DNA of 64,000 nucleotides from an uncultured Psychrobacter sp. (lineage in GTDB: Bacteria > Pseudomonadota > Gammaproteobacteria > Pseudomonadales > Moraxellaceae): assembly GCA_947489525.1 (NCBI GenBank), contig CANLDW010000002.1, forward strand, positions 558,001-622,000, given 5' to 3'. The position numbers and the translations under genes were made by a program. Shown here one piece after another: positions 53,145 through 62,190 of this stretch; position 1 is the first letter of the stretch, and each line of letters begins with the position of its first letter. A model generated the notes under the pieces. That model ran no database searches. It had not been told where the DNA came from and saw nothing but the letters and a program-made list of their open reading frames with translations.

Positions 53145-54788
53145 ATGAATATTAAACTGACCCAACACCTACCTAAAACGCACACTCAAAAAATACTAAA
53201 AAAAGAAGCTAAGGATAAAGACTCCAGCTGTCTGGTGGTACTGGTCGATAAAGACAAAAACATACTAGCACCAGCGGCGCTGAGCACTTATCAAGAACGT
53301 ATCGAGCAACTCATCGATGTCTCCCACTTCAACGGTGGCGTTGGCGAAACAGTGGCAGACTATGCGCTAGCAGGGGATAAAAAGACTACTAAACAAAACC
53401 CACTACAGCTCCTACTGGTTGGGGTTGGTGCAGCGAATAAACTAAGTAACAGCACCTTGCAAAAAGTCGCTAAGACAATCTATAACAGTACACAAAAACG
53501 CGTTGCCTCTATCACTATCGCTTTGGACGATGATTTAGATGAAACGCAGTTTGGTCAACTTGTCCTAAACCTACTCGCTGCAACCTACCGCTTTGATAAG
53601 TACAAGTCTGAGCAAAAAACGCCAGTGCTTACCGATATCTACCTCCTTGCTGATAAGTCCCTACAATCTGCTTTAGATTTTGCTCAGTCTGTATTCGCAG
53701 GTCAAAGCCTAACTCGCGATGTGGCGAATGAACCAGGTAATATTTGCTTCCCAGGCTTTATGGCAGAACAAGCCGAAGCACTTGGCAAAGCGCATTCAGA
53801 CGTCTTAAAAGTGACGGTACTGGGCGAAAAAGAAATGGCTGCGCTTGGCATGAACTGCTTTTTAGCCGTAGCAAAGGGCTCAGTACGCGAAGGTAAGCTG
53901 GTCATCATGGAGTATCAAGGTAAGTCAAAATTTAGTGCCAGCAGTACCGCTCCGATGGTCAGTAGCGCCAAAGTCAGCGAGAGCTTAAAAGCCTTGACTG
54001 ATAAGCTGCCTGCTAAAAAATCAGCTAAAAATGATAGTGAGCAAAAACGAGCAAAAGCCAATCCTGATGCGCCTATTGCCCTCGTCGGTAAAGGCATTAC
54101 CTTTGATTCAGGTGGTATCTCTATCAAGCCCGGTGCTGCGATGGATGAGATGAAGTTTGATATGGGCGGCGCCGCTGCCGTACTGGGTACAGTAAAAGCC
54201 TTGTGTGAGTCGCGTTTGCCTATCAACGTTGTAGCGACGCTTGCTTGCGCAGAAAACATGCCATCAGGAGAAGCGACGCGTCCGGGCGATATCGTCAAAG
54301 CGATGAACGGCAAATCAGTTGAGATCTTAAATACTGATGCTGAGGGTCGTTTGGTACTAGCAGATACGCTTTGCTACGTACAACGCTATCAACCAAAAGC
54401 CATCATCGATGTCGCAACGCTAACTGGGGCTTGTGTAATCGCCTTAGGTCACGTACGTTCAGCAGTGTTTAGTAATGATGAAGACGTGCTGTTTGAGCTT
54501 GAAAATGCCAGCATGCAATCAGGCGATCTAATCTGGCACATGCCAATGGATGATGAGTATCAGTCGCAGCTTGACTCTCCTATCGCTGATATGCAAAATA
54601 TCGGCGGGCGCGCTGCCGGAGCCGTGACTGCTGCTTGCTTTTTATCGCGCTTCGTTGAAGAGGGTCAGGCATGGGCGCATTTAGACATCGCCGGTACGGC
54701 ATGGAACTCGGGTAAAGAAAAAGCGGCGACAGGTCGTCCCGTTCCGCTATTTATGCAGTACTTAAAAAACTGCGTCACATCAGCGTAG
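53145..54788 (+). CDS. pepA: Leucyl aminopeptidase (M17 family)
   Basis: PepA is a hexameric two-metal aminopeptidase; in E. coli it also binds DNA for Xer recombination. The 547-residue protein has the M17 signature NTDAEGRL at 396-403 and metal-binding VGKGITFDSGGISIKPG and MDEMKFDMGGAAAV. It is longer than E. coli PepA (503): a Ser/Lys-rich insertion of about 40 residues (near 261-303) sits between the EYQGK strand and the VGKG loop. AAGGA precedes the ATG. holC follows 6 bp later, as in E. coli. Confidence 0.95.
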   Translation: MNIKLTQHLPKTHTQKILKKEAKDKDSSCLVVLVDKDKNILAPAALSTYQERIEQLIDVSHFNGGVGETVADYALAGDKKTTKQNPLQLLLVGVGAANKLSNSTLQKVAKTIYNSTQKRVASITIALDDDLDETQFGQLVLNLLAATYRFDKYKSEQKTPVLTDIYLLADKSLQSALDFAQSVFAGQSLTRDVANEPGNICFPGFMAEQAEALGKAHSDVLKVTVLGEKEMAALGMNCFLAVAKGSVREGKLVIMEYQGKSKFSASSTAPMVSSAKVSESLKALTDKLPAKKSAKNDSEQKRAKANPDAPIALVGKGITFDSGGISIKPGAAMDEMKFDMGGAAAVLGTVKALCESRLPINVVATLACAENMPSGEATRPGDIVKAMNGKSVEILNTDAEGRLVLADTLCYVQRYQPKAIIDVATLTGACVIALGHVRSAVFSNDEDVLFELENASMQSGDLIWHMPMDDEYQSQLDSPIADMQNIGGRAAGAVTAACFLSRFVEEGQAWAHLDIAGTAWNSGKEKAATGRPVPLFMQYLKNCVTSA

Positions 54789-54794
54789 TGTCCT

Positions 54795-55256
54795 ATGCAA
54801 AATGTGCAAAACGTTAGCTTTTATGTGCTAAGCGAGAATAAAGCCCAAGATCTCTTGGGCTTTATTTGTCAGCTGACACAAACCGCGCTTAACAAAGGCG
54901 CCCAACCACTCCTTATTCTTACAACAGATGATACACTGCTAGATGCTCTTGATGAGGCACTATGGACTTTTGAGCCAGCAAGCTTTATTCCGCATCAACG
55001 CTTAGAGAGTAGTGAGACGTCGACTACGAATAATGCGCCTGTACTACTAGGCTCTTATTTACCAGACGCTTTTACAGGTATGGTTGTCAATACCACATTG
55101 CATCCTGTTCATGACTTTGTAGCCGCGCACGCTCAGGTAACTTTGACGCGTGTACTTGAGATTATCAAGCCTGATGAGGTCAGCGTGCAGGCAGGTCGTA
55201 CTAAGTACAAGCACTATAAACAATTAGGCTTTGAGCTGACGCACTTTAAAGTGTAG
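54795..55256 (+). CDS. holC: DNA polymerase III chi subunit
   Basis: HolC (chi) links the clamp loader to single-strand binding protein. The 153-residue protein matches the family: VSFYVLSENKAQDLLGFICQL at the start, a DEALWTFEPASFIPHQR segment, and an EIIKPDEVSVQAGRTKYKHYKQLGFELTHF ending spread over the last third. The length is close to E. coli chi (147). It begins 6 bp after the pepA stop codon and is co-transcribed with it. Confidence 0.92.
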   Translation: MQNVQNVSFYVLSENKAQDLLGFICQLTQTALNKGAQPLLILTTDDTLLDALDEALWTFEPASFIPHQRLESSETSTTNNAPVLLGSYLPDAFTGMVVNTTLHPVHDFVAAHAQVTLTRVLEIIKPDEVSVQAGRTKYKHYKQLGFELTHFKV

Positions 55257-55323
55257 CCAAACTCAGCAACACGTTTTATTTATCAATTATCTACTGTTTT
55301 AACTTTATATTAGGAAGATACAG

Positions 55324-56532
55324 ATGCGCTCACTCATTGACATGTATCAGCGAATAGGACTTGTGCCTTTAATCATCATTGGACTGATACTCGGAATACT
55401 TATCGGCTGGTTACTGCCCAGTTTTGGTATTGCTTTGGGCTTATTGGGGACGTTGTTCGTTGGCGCGCTAAAAGCAGTCGCACCAGTACTGGTGTTTATA
55501 TTGGTAGTAGCGGCAATTAGTCAGCATCGTAGTAGCGACGGTGAGGTTTATATCAAACCTGTCCTAGTCCTGTACATTTTTGGCACCTTGTTAGCAGCAC
55601 TGACAGCAGTTGGGGCGAGCTTCTTATTTCCAACGGAACTGGTATTGGTCAGCGGCGAGGCAGTAGAACAGATACCACCTGCTGATCTAAAAGAAGTCCT
55701 AAACAATCTATTGATGAGTCTAGTAGCCAACCCTGTCAACGCCATTGCCAATGCTAACTATACAGGTATATTGGCGTGGGCGATCATCATCGGTTTTGCT
55801 CTGCGTCAAGCTAGTGAGGCGACACGTACCGCTATCACTGATTTTTCTGATGCTATTACTCGGGTAGTTAAGTGGATCATTGCTTTAGCGCCTATTGGTA
55901 TCTTAGGTCTAGTGGCAAACACCGTTGCCGAAACTGGTTTTGGGGTACTATTGGGCTACGCACGCATTCTTATGATTTTGATTGGGTGTATGCTGTTTAT
56001 CGCATTGATTGCCAATCCACTCCTAGTATTTATAAAAACAGGCAAAAACCCTTACCCGCTTGTTTTTACCTGCTTGCGTGAGTCGGGTATTACTGCCTTT
56101 TTTACGCGCAGCTCAGCGGCCAATATTCCTATTAATATGAGTCTTGCTGAACGATTAGGTCTCAATAAGCAGACTTACTCAGTTACTATTCCACTAGGGG
56201 CTACTATCAATATGGCAGGCGCGGCCATTACCATCAACGTTTTAACTTTAGCCGCTGCCAACACTTTAGGTATTGAGGTTAGCTTTGCTTCAGCACTGCT
56301 GCTCAGCTTGGTCGCAACCATTAGCGCGTGCGGTGCATCAGGGGTACCCGGTGGCTCACTACTGCTGATTCCGCTTGCTGCCAGTTTATTTAGTATTCCA
56401 AATGATATCGCCATTCAAGTCGTCGCTATTGGCTTTATTATCAGCGTGCTACAAGACTCTGCCGAAACCGCGCTTAACTCGTCAACAGACGTATTGTTTA
56501 CTGCTGCGGCAGATCCAAAATATGCGCGTTAA
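55324..56532 (+). CDS. sstT: Serine/threonine:sodium symporter SstT
   Basis: SstT imports serine and threonine with sodium and belongs to the dicarboxylate/amino acid:cation symporter (DAACS) family. The 402-residue inner-membrane protein has the [20 protein letters not shown] hairpin segment, [20 protein letters not shown] and [17 protein letters not shown], all family hallmarks, and ends with [17 protein letters not shown] lies 7 bases before the ATG. A terminator follows. Confidence 0.94.
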   Translation: MRSLIDMYQRIGLVPLIIIGLILGILIGWLLPSFGIALGLLGTLFVGALKAVAPVLVFILVVAAISQHRSSDGEVYIKPVLVLYIFGTLLAALTAVGASFLFPTELVLVSGEAVEQIPPADLKEVLNNLLMSLVANPVNAIANANYTGILAWAIIIGFALRQASEATRTAITDFSDAITRVVKWIIALAPIGILGLVANTVAETGFGVLLGYARILMILIGCMLFIALIANPLLVFIKTGKNPYPLVFTCLRESGITAFFTRSSAANIPINMSLAERLGLNKQTYSVTIPLGATINMAGAAITINVLTLAAANTLGIEVSFASALLLSLVATISACGASGVPGGSLLLIPLAASLFSIPNDIAIQVVAIGFIISVLQDSAETALNSSTDVLFTAAADPKYAR

Positions 56533-56557
56533 GTTTTTATCGTTTCCCGTATATACC

Positions 56558-56586
56558 AAAAAAGAGCATATTCATGCTCTTTTTTT
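56558..56586 (+). terminator. Rho-independent terminator of sstT
   Basis: AGAGCAT and ATGCTCT form a stem with a 4-base loop, flanked by A5 on the left and T6 on the right. It can act in both directions, for sstT and for the convergent cbpM. Confidence 0.85.
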
Positions 56587-56643
56587 GTGGTGCTTTGATT
56601 AAGTATTGAGCTTTCAGTCACAAGCTTTCAGTATTAAATAAGC

Positions 56644-56967
56644 TTATTTCAGATGACTAATATCCACCTCAATGATGGGCGCTGCATTGTCCATTTGCCG
56701 CTTTAGCTGGCGCAGTTGTTCGAGCTCATCCAATAGCTCTAAGATTAAGCCAATAGCCGGTACGCTGGCATCAAAGTCGCGGCTTAAGCGTGATGCTCGG
56801 CGCACGGTCGTGAGCTGATAACCACTAAACTGCTGCTGCTCTGGAACATCGTATTCAATAATGTTTTCGTCTATCAGCGCCATAACCCAATGTGGCTCTT
56901 GACCACAGGCGGCTACTAGCTCATCAAAACTCATAATTAGATCGGTTAATTCAGTTGAGTGTTTCAT
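56644..56967 (-). CDS. cbpM: Chaperone modulator CbpM
   Basis: CbpM binds the J domain of CbpA and inhibits its co-chaperone and DNA-binding activity. The 107-residue protein has a MerR-like helix-turn-helix-type fold with SFDELVAACGQEPHWVMALI, YQLTTVRRASRLSRDFDASVPAIGLILELLDEL and a coiled-coil end. It lies 108 bp downstream of cbpA on the same strand, the usual cbpA-cbpM operon. Confidence 0.92.
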   Translation of the reverse strand: MKHSTELTDLIMSFDELVAACGQEPHWVMALIDENIIEYDVPEQQQFSGYQLTTVRRASRLSRDFDASVPAIGLILELLDELEQLRQLKRQMDNAAPIIEVDISHLK

Positions 56968-57075
56968 CGTTACTATCCTCTTTGCTCATTGAGCGTATCC
57001 ATATTCTAACGTTTAGCTACATTGCTTTAACTATCGCTCTTATTGTAAAAAGGCGTCTGCGTTATCGCCCAAACG

Positions 57076-58089
57076 TTAGCGCTCGATTGTCACGGTGCCA
57101 AAGGCTTGTTTTAGCTGCTCATAAGCTTGCACGGCCTCGTCGGTACTGATTTTTGGATTAACAATATTTAAGGTCAAGTACAGATCACCTGCTTGTTTGG
57201 CAGGGATGCCTTTACCCTTTAGTCGCAAGTTGCTGCCAGATTTGCTGTTCTTAGGTATAGTCACGCCAAGCGTTCCAGCAGGCGTTGTGACATTAATCTT
57301 CTCACCTAACGCCGCCTCCCACGGGGCGATATTTACTGTTTGATAGACATCAGCGCCTTCTAAGCGGATGCGATCACTGTGAGTGATTTTTACCTTTAAA
57401 AATAGATCACCGTTTTTGCCGCCGCCTATACCAGCAGCGCCTTGACCGGCTAAGCGAATCTGCTTGCCATCGGTAATGCCTTTTGGAATCTTTATTTTTA
57501 GAGTCTTATTATCGTAGCTGACACTACCGTTGGGCTGACGGACAGGGACATTGAGCTTAATACTGTAATCGTCACCGCTGTAAACGGATGCCAGATCGAC
57601 GTTGATCTCCGCATGCTGATCTTGACCTTTACTCTCTGATGACCCAAAGCCACCGCTAAACTGATCAAAGCCGCCTTGACGCCCGCTACCTTGGCCACGC
57701 GCGCCGCGACCAAATGCCGAAAAGATATCATCGAAGCGAAAGCCACCACCACCAAAAGCTTCACCTTCGCCAAACTGATCCTTAATATCTTCCCAGCGAA
57801 AGCCGCCCTGAGCGCCGCCTTGACCACCAAAACCTGCACCACCAAATCCGCCTGCCCCGCCTTGATTAGCAAATGGATTATTCAGCATAGCATCGTACTC
57901 AGCACGCTTGTCTTTGTCTCTGAGCGTCTCATACGCGTTGTTGATCTCGGCAATCTTATTATCCGCGTCAGCATCGTCACTGACGTCCGGATGGTACTGG
58001 CGTACTAGTTTACGGTACTTTTTTTTGATTTCAGCGTCTGAGGCGTCTTTACTGACCCCAAGAATGTCGTAATAGTTTTTTTCTGCCAT
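57076..58089 (-). CDS. cbpA: DnaJ-class co-chaperone CbpA
   Basis: CbpA is a J-domain partner of DnaK and a nucleoid-associated curved-DNA-binding protein. The 337-residue protein has the J domain (about 4-68, HPD at 33-35), a long Gly/Phe/Gln-rich linker (about 73-155) and two C-terminal substrate-binding domains with QIRLAGQGAAGIGGGKNGDL and LRLKGKGIPAKQAGDLY. It has no zinc-finger CxxCxGxG repeats, which separates it from DnaJ. It is somewhat longer than E. coli CbpA (306) because of the G/F region. cbpM follows. Confidence 0.93.
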   Translation of the reverse strand: MAEKNYYDILGVSKDASDAEIKKKYRKLVRQYHPDVSDDADADNKIAEINNAYETLRDKDKRAEYDAMLNNPFANQGGAGGFGGAGFGGQGGAQGGFRWEDIKDQFGEGEAFGGGGFRFDDIFSAFGRGARGQGSGRQGGFDQFSGGFGSSESKGQDQHAEINVDLASVYSGDDYSIKLNVPVRQPNGSVSYDNKTLKIKIPKGITDGKQIRLAGQGAAGIGGGKNGDLFLKVKITHSDRIRLEGADVYQTVNIAPWEAALGEKINVTTPAGTLGVTIPKNSKSGSNLRLKGKGIPAKQAGDLYLTLNIVNPKISTDEAVQAYEQLKQAFGTVTIER

Positions 58090-58288
58090 ATGAGTTGTCC
58101 TTTTTTTATATTTTTGCCCTGTTGTATAGCATAACGCAGTTCAGGCTTATTTTTTGTTTTTAAACCTTAAGGGACTCGTAGCGTTTTAGTCAGTCTTATA
58201 TTTGTTCGCGTCGCAAGTTTTACAATCCTTTTTTAAGGGTTATGTTAGTGATGATCAAGTTGTTCATAACAAAGCGCTATGGTGTAGC

Positions 58289-58320
58289 AAAAAAAAGAGC
58301 AACCGTTAGCGGGTTGCTCT
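58289..58320 (-). terminator. Rho-independent terminator of the lipoprotein pair
   Basis: On the minus strand AGAGCAACC pairs with GGTTGCTCT (9 bp, 7-base loop) and is followed by T7. It lies about 70 bp after the stop of the lipoprotein gene at 58388. Confidence 0.88.
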
Positions 58321-58387
58321 TTTACACAAGCGACTTAGATAAGTCGATTTATTAAGCGAGGTGTCTTGCGCTCAATGGTATATGGAT

Positions 58388-58681
58388 CTATCTACAAAAT
58401 ACTTTTGCAGTACGCGGCGTGTAGATACCAAAGGTTACCACGCTAAGAGCGACTTCTAAAGGCTGTTGAATCGTCTCTACTTTAGCGACGTTTTCGCCGC
58501 CATTACAAACTTGTGCGGCGTCAACCGTTTGCTCTTGACCAATACCTTGGATGAAGAAAGTTTGCGACTTAGAGTAGGTCGGTACGACTTGATTAGTAGG
58601 CTGAATCAATGCGGTTTGCGACGCGCAACCTGATGCCAATACTACTGAACCGAGTACAGCTGATACGATGAGTTTTTTCAT
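58388..58681 (-). CDS. Bor/Iss-family lipoprotein, second copy
   Basis: The 97-residue protein has a lipoprotein signal with the lipobox LASGC (modified Cys19) and then matches the lambda Bor/Iss family: TFFIQGIGQEQTVDAAQVCNG, ENVAKVETIQQ and the ending VVTFGIYTPRTAKVFCR. Bor and Iss are outer-membrane lipoproteins tied to serum resistance in E. coli; here the role is unknown. The gene lies 12 bp after its paralogue at 58694, so they form a tandem pair with a shared terminator. Confidence 0.87.
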   Translation of the reverse strand: MKKLIVSAVLGSVVLASGCASQTALIQPTNQVVPTYSKSQTFFIQGIGQEQTVDAAQVCNGGENVAKVETIQQPLEVALSVVTFGIYTPRTAKVFCR

Positions 58682-58693
58682 TATTATGTCTCC

Positions 58694-58993
58694 TTACTGA
58701 CAATAGACGCGAACTTGACGAGGGGTGTAAATACCAAAGGTCACCACGCGCAGCACTACATCTACAGGGTTTTCTTCGGTTTGAATGCTAGCAACGTTTT
58801 GTTTGCCATTACAGGCTTGAGCAGCATCAATTTGTTGTGACTGACCTATCCCACTTAAAAAGAAGGTTTGCATCTCGTCAACCTCTGCCTCTGTAGCTGC
58901 AGTTGGCGCAGTTTGTGATGATACAAGGTACGTTTGAGTAGCACATCCTGAGGTGAGGATAGCGAGCAGAGCTAGAGTGGCTGCTTTCTTCAT
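58694..58993 (-). CDS. Bor/Iss-family lipoprotein, first copy
   Basis: From the ATG at 58993 (MKKAATLALLAILTSGC) the 99-residue protein has a lipobox LTSGC and the same family features as its neighbour: TFFLSGIGQSQQIDAAQACNG, QNVASIQTEENP and VVTFGIYTPRQVRVYCQ. A longer frame from 59005 is rejected because GGAG lies 6-7 bases before 58993. The two copies share the pattern but differ at many positions, so the duplication is not recent. Confidence 0.87.
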   Translation of the reverse strand: MKKAATLALLAILTSGCATQTYLVSSQTAPTAATEAEVDEMQTFFLSGIGQSQQIDAAQACNGKQNVASIQTEENPVDVVLRVVTFGIYTPRQVRVYCQ

Positions 58994-59005
58994 GTATAAC
59001 TCCAA

Positions 59006-59332
59006 AGATTAATATTTGTTCAGAGAAAAAATATTACTCTTAAACTTGCTATAAAGCAACGAATTTGTAATGATTATTATACTTATATTTCTGCAACCTT
59101 ATCTTGCCTTGTTATTCACACCGGAGTAACTATATTAGAAATCAATCTAAAACACTGACAATTTCTTTTAATATGAATAAGTTAGTGCTTATGACTTAGG
59201 GCGTTTTTTACATAAGAGTAAAACTATTGCAAGATAGCTCTTGTAGAATAGCGTCACTATTTTAGTTAGCAGAAGTAAAGAGCGCATAGGCAAGAGTATC
59301 TGTCTATTTCATTAACAACTCATAGGTATTGA
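59006..59332. other. Divergent intergenic region, lipoprotein pair and RlpA-like gene
   Basis: The 327-bp AT-rich spacer contains the promoters of both divergent units, but none is fixed. No gene or repeat is recognised. Confidence 0.45.
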
Positions 59333-59695
59333 ATGTCTTATTTTATTAAGTCTTTAGTGGTTACTTTATCTTTGCTTTTAAGTATCAGTTCTTTTGCTGG
59401 TAATACAAGCTATTACGGTAGTAAGTTCCATGGTAAGCGCACCGCCAGTGGTAGCATCTTTAATATGCATGAGATGACGGCGGCTCACAAAACGCTACCC
59501 TTTGGTACTGAGGTTGAAGTCACTAACAAAAAGACGAAACAAAGTGTCGTCGTAAAGATTACAGATCGAGGCCCTTTTACTCGTGGTCGTATTCTTGATT
59601 TATCCAAAGGCGCGGCGAGTAAAATAAATTGCCAACTTTGTACTACTACCATGAAGATCCTCTCTTATGGTGATGGTAAATATCGTAGACAGTAA
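59333..59695 (+). CDS. Short RlpA-like double-psi beta-barrel secreted protein
   Basis: The 120-residue protein has a signal peptide (about 1-22, ending SSFAG) and one RlpA-like DPBB domain with YYGSKFHGKRTASGSIFNM, MTAAHKTLPFGTEVEVTN and VKITDRGPFTRGRILDLSKGAA. RlpA proteins are septal lytic transglycosylases; this one is short and lacks the lipobox and SPOR domain, so it is periplasmic or secreted. The aspartate of DRGPF is present. Two late cysteines (Cys105 and Cys108 in INCQLC) are an oddity. A terminator follows. Confidence 0.88.
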   Translation: MSYFIKSLVVTLSLLLSISSFAGNTSYYGSKFHGKRTASGSIFNMHEMTAAHKTLPFGTEVEVTNKKTKQSVVVKITDRGPFTRGRILDLSKGAASKINCQLCTTTMKILSYGDGKYRRQ

Positions 59696-59701
59696 ATCAT
59701 T

Positions 59702-59732
59702 AAAAAAGGAGAGCACATGCTCTCCTTTTTTA
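59702..59732. terminator. Bidirectional terminator between RlpA-like gene and yheS
   Basis: AAAAAAGGAGAGCA and TGCTCTCCTTTTTT form an 8-bp GC-rich stem with an A-T extension and a 2-base loop. The A run on one side and the T run on the other let it serve both convergent genes. Confidence 0.9.
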
Positions 59733-59758
59733 TGTCTTATCATCAGTCAAGATGAGTC

Positions 59759-61831
59759 TCAGCTAAATTCAGCTTCCATCTCTTCAAGCGTCGTCATGGC
59801 AATCAATAGCTTCTCTTCATGTTCACTATGCTGCTGCTGCAACGATGCCTGCTCCTCAAGTAATTTGAGTAGATCCGCTTTACGGTTTTCTTCATACAGA
59901 TCCGTTTCAGCTAGTTTTTTCTCAAGTGTTGTCAGTTTAGTATCAATCGCTGCTAAAGATTTTTCATTCGTCTCAATATCACGACGAATAGGCGCTGTCA
60001 GTTTGCGCTGTTCGGCTGCTATCTTGCGCAGCTCCTCTTTACTAAGAGGGTTACTAACAGCGGTATTGTCTGCTTTAGTCTGTACCGGACGAGACGTTGC
60101 TGTTAAGTGTTCAAGCGTTTCAGTATTACGCCCTTGATTAGCTTGCACATTGGCTTTAGCCGTTTCACGTGAAACGAACTTTTTACTCTCTTTTTTGTTC
60201 TTAGGCTTTTTGTCGCTATTCTTGTCAGCCGCATTATCTTGTTTGCGCTTCTCTGCCAGCCACTTACCGTAATCACTAATATCACCGTCAAACTCATCAA
60301 TACGGCCATCATGAACTAAGTAGAGCTCATCACAGACATTGGCAATGAGTTCACGATCATGCGATACAAGGACGACCGCGCCCTCAAAGCCTTGTAGCGC
60401 GAGTGTCAACGCTTGACGCATTTGCAGATCTAAGTGGTTAGTGGGTTCATCAAGTACCAGTACGTTAGGGCGTTGCCAGACGATCAGGGCGAGCGTTAGA
60501 CGCGCGCGCTCACCGCCTGAAAATAACTCACTTGGCGTGTCGATTCTCTCGCCGCGAAAATCAAAGCTACCAAGGAACGAGCGTAGCTGGGCATCTGAGG
60601 TCTTACCTGCTAGACGCCGTAGCATCTGTAGCGGTGAGGCTTTAGCATCCAGTGCGTCCATCTGATGCTGGTTAAAGTAGCCAAGCTTTAGGGTATCGGA
60701 GACGCGATAACTGCCCGATAAAATCTCAAGCTCCCCGACCAAAGCTTTTATCAGGGTCGACTTACCTGCGCCATTCATCCCTAATAGCCCAAGGCGGGTA
60801 TCAGGCGTGACCTGTACATTTGCATTATGCAGTAGCGGTGTCTCGCCATAACCGATATCTGCTTGCGTCAGCTCTATGAGTGGCGAGCTCATGTTAGCAG
60901 GGGGATAAAATTTGAATGAGAACGGGTTATCTGCCATCATTGGTGATAGCTCACTCATACGCTCAAGCTGCTTAATACGGCTTTGCGCTTGCTTAGCTTT
61001 ACTGGCTTTGGCACGAAAACGGCGAATGAAGTCATCAAGGTGCGCGCGGGTTGCTTGTTGCTTCTCAAACGCTTGCTGCTGCTGCGCCATACGCTCATGA
61101 CGGGTGCGAATAAACTGCTGATAGTTACCTGTGTATAGGGTGATTTTTTGTTGTTCCACGTGCAGGATGTGATCGACAGTCGCATCCAGAAACGCTTGAT
61201 CGTGCGAGATGACGATGACAAGACCTGTAAACTGATTGATCCAAGTCTCAAGCCAAAGGATAGCATCTAGATCCAAATGGTTAGTAGGCTCATCAAGCAG
61301 CATAAGATCAGCGCGGCTCATCAAGGTCTTAGCGAGGTTTAGACGCATACGCCAGCCGCCAGAGAAGCCCTCTACGGGCAGCTCATGCTGGCTGGTATTA
61401 AAGCCAAGACCCGCCATAATCTGCGCCGCTTTGGTTGGCGTCCGGTAGCCATCGATCTCATCGAACTGCTGATGCAGCACCCCTATTTGCTCGTCGCTTA
61501 TCGAACTTAAATCATTTAAAGCCGCGTTAATCTCGTACCACTGCTCATCACCGCTTAACACATAATTGATGGCCGTTTGGCGACTAGCACCCACTTCTTG
61601 CGCCATATGCGCAACGTGCCAGCTATCGGGTATACTGACTTCACCTTTATCGAGCGTGACTTCGGTATCACCTGTACCCATTTGCGTTAGTAGCAGCGCA
61701 AACAAGGTTGACTTACCTGTACCGTTGTTGCCAGTCAAGCCAATCTTTTGGTTGGGATGTAGCTGAAAGCTTGCGCCGCTAAATAACACACGACCATCAC
61801 GGCGTACGCTTACGTCTTTAAATTCGATCAT
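59759..61831 (-). CDS. yheS: ABC-F family ATPase YheS
   Basis: YheS is a soluble ABC-F protein that acts on the ribosome (translation factor/ribosome rescue type), not a transporter. The 690-residue protein has two ATPase domains: Walker A GNNGTGKST (near 35) and GMNGAGKST (near 345), signatures GFSGGWRMRL and LFSGGERARLTL, and Walker B LLLDEPTNHLDL and VLDEPTNHLDL. The linker between them contains RFRAKASKAKQAQSRIK, the ABC-F P-site tRNA-interacting region. A charged coiled-coil tail (about 545-690) follows. E. coli YheS has 637 residues. Confidence 0.92.
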   Translation of the reverse strand: MIEFKDVSVRRDGRVLFSGASFQLHPNQKIGLTGNNGTGKSTLFALLLTQMGTGDTEVTLDKGEVSIPDSWHVAHMAQEVGASRQTAINYVLSGDEQWYEINAALNDLSSISDEQIGVLHQQFDEIDGYRTPTKAAQIMAGLGFNTSQHELPVEGFSGGWRMRLNLAKTLMSRADLMLLDEPTNHLDLDAILWLETWINQFTGLVIVISHDQAFLDATVDHILHVEQQKITLYTGNYQQFIRTRHERMAQQQQAFEKQQATRAHLDDFIRRFRAKASKAKQAQSRIKQLERMSELSPMMADNPFSFKFYPPANMSSPLIELTQADIGYGETPLLHNANVQVTPDTRLGLLGMNGAGKSTLIKALVGELEILSGSYRVSDTLKLGYFNQHQMDALDAKASPLQMLRRLAGKTSDAQLRSFLGSFDFRGERIDTPSELFSGGERARLTLALIVWQRPNVLVLDEPTNHLDLQMRQALTLALQGFEGAVVLVSHDRELIANVCDELYLVHDGRIDEFDGDISDYGKWLAEKRKQDNAADKNSDKKPKNKKESKKFVSRETAKANVQANQGRNTETLEHLTATSRPVQTKADNTAVSNPLSKEELRKIAAEQRKLTAPIRRDIETNEKSLAAIDTKLTTLEKKLAETDLYEENRKADLLKLLEEQASLQQQHSEHEEKLLIAMTTLEEMEAEFS

Positions 61832-62061
61832 AGGGTTTCTTCATTTTAAGTGATATATAGAGGTATGCTGAGTGCTTGATACAACTAAAGGATTGACTGA
61901 CAATAGAGTGGATGCAGACTATTATTTCAAACGTATACAGACTAAGCAAACAATTAAGCTACTTTTTTATTGTGAGCTGCTGTAGTTGGAGTATCATTGC
62001 TATAAATCAAGTGCCATAAATCAAGCCATTGTCCTTGATAAATCAAGCAAAACCCCAATTA
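61832..62061. other. Divergent region between yheS and erpA
   Basis: The AT-rich spacer holds three spaced copies of ATAAATCAAG (62002-62011, 62016-62025, 62038-62047). No gene is seen. A region with partial dyad symmetry, AGACGCAGGCGTAGCTC and AGCTCTACGTCTGC, lies at about 62107-62157 in the erpA leader and could fold into a hairpin. Confidence 0.45.
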
Positions 62062-62078
62062 TGATATACTGGTAAAAT
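62062..62078 (+). promoter_or_regulatory. Candidate extended -10 promoter(s) of erpA
   Basis: TGATATACT (62062-62070) and TGGTAAAAT (62070-62078) are two overlapping extended -10 strings about 110-130 bp before the erpA ATG. No good -35 box is seen. The leader would contain the hairpin-like region at 62107-62157. Confidence 0.35.
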
Positions 62079-62190
62079 ACTAATGACATCAGAGAGTTGT
62101 AAAGCGTAGACGCAGGCGTAGCTCATAATTATAGCAATCACTAGCTCTACGTCTGCACCAAACACTCTGATTTTAGCCACTGAGGTAGAT

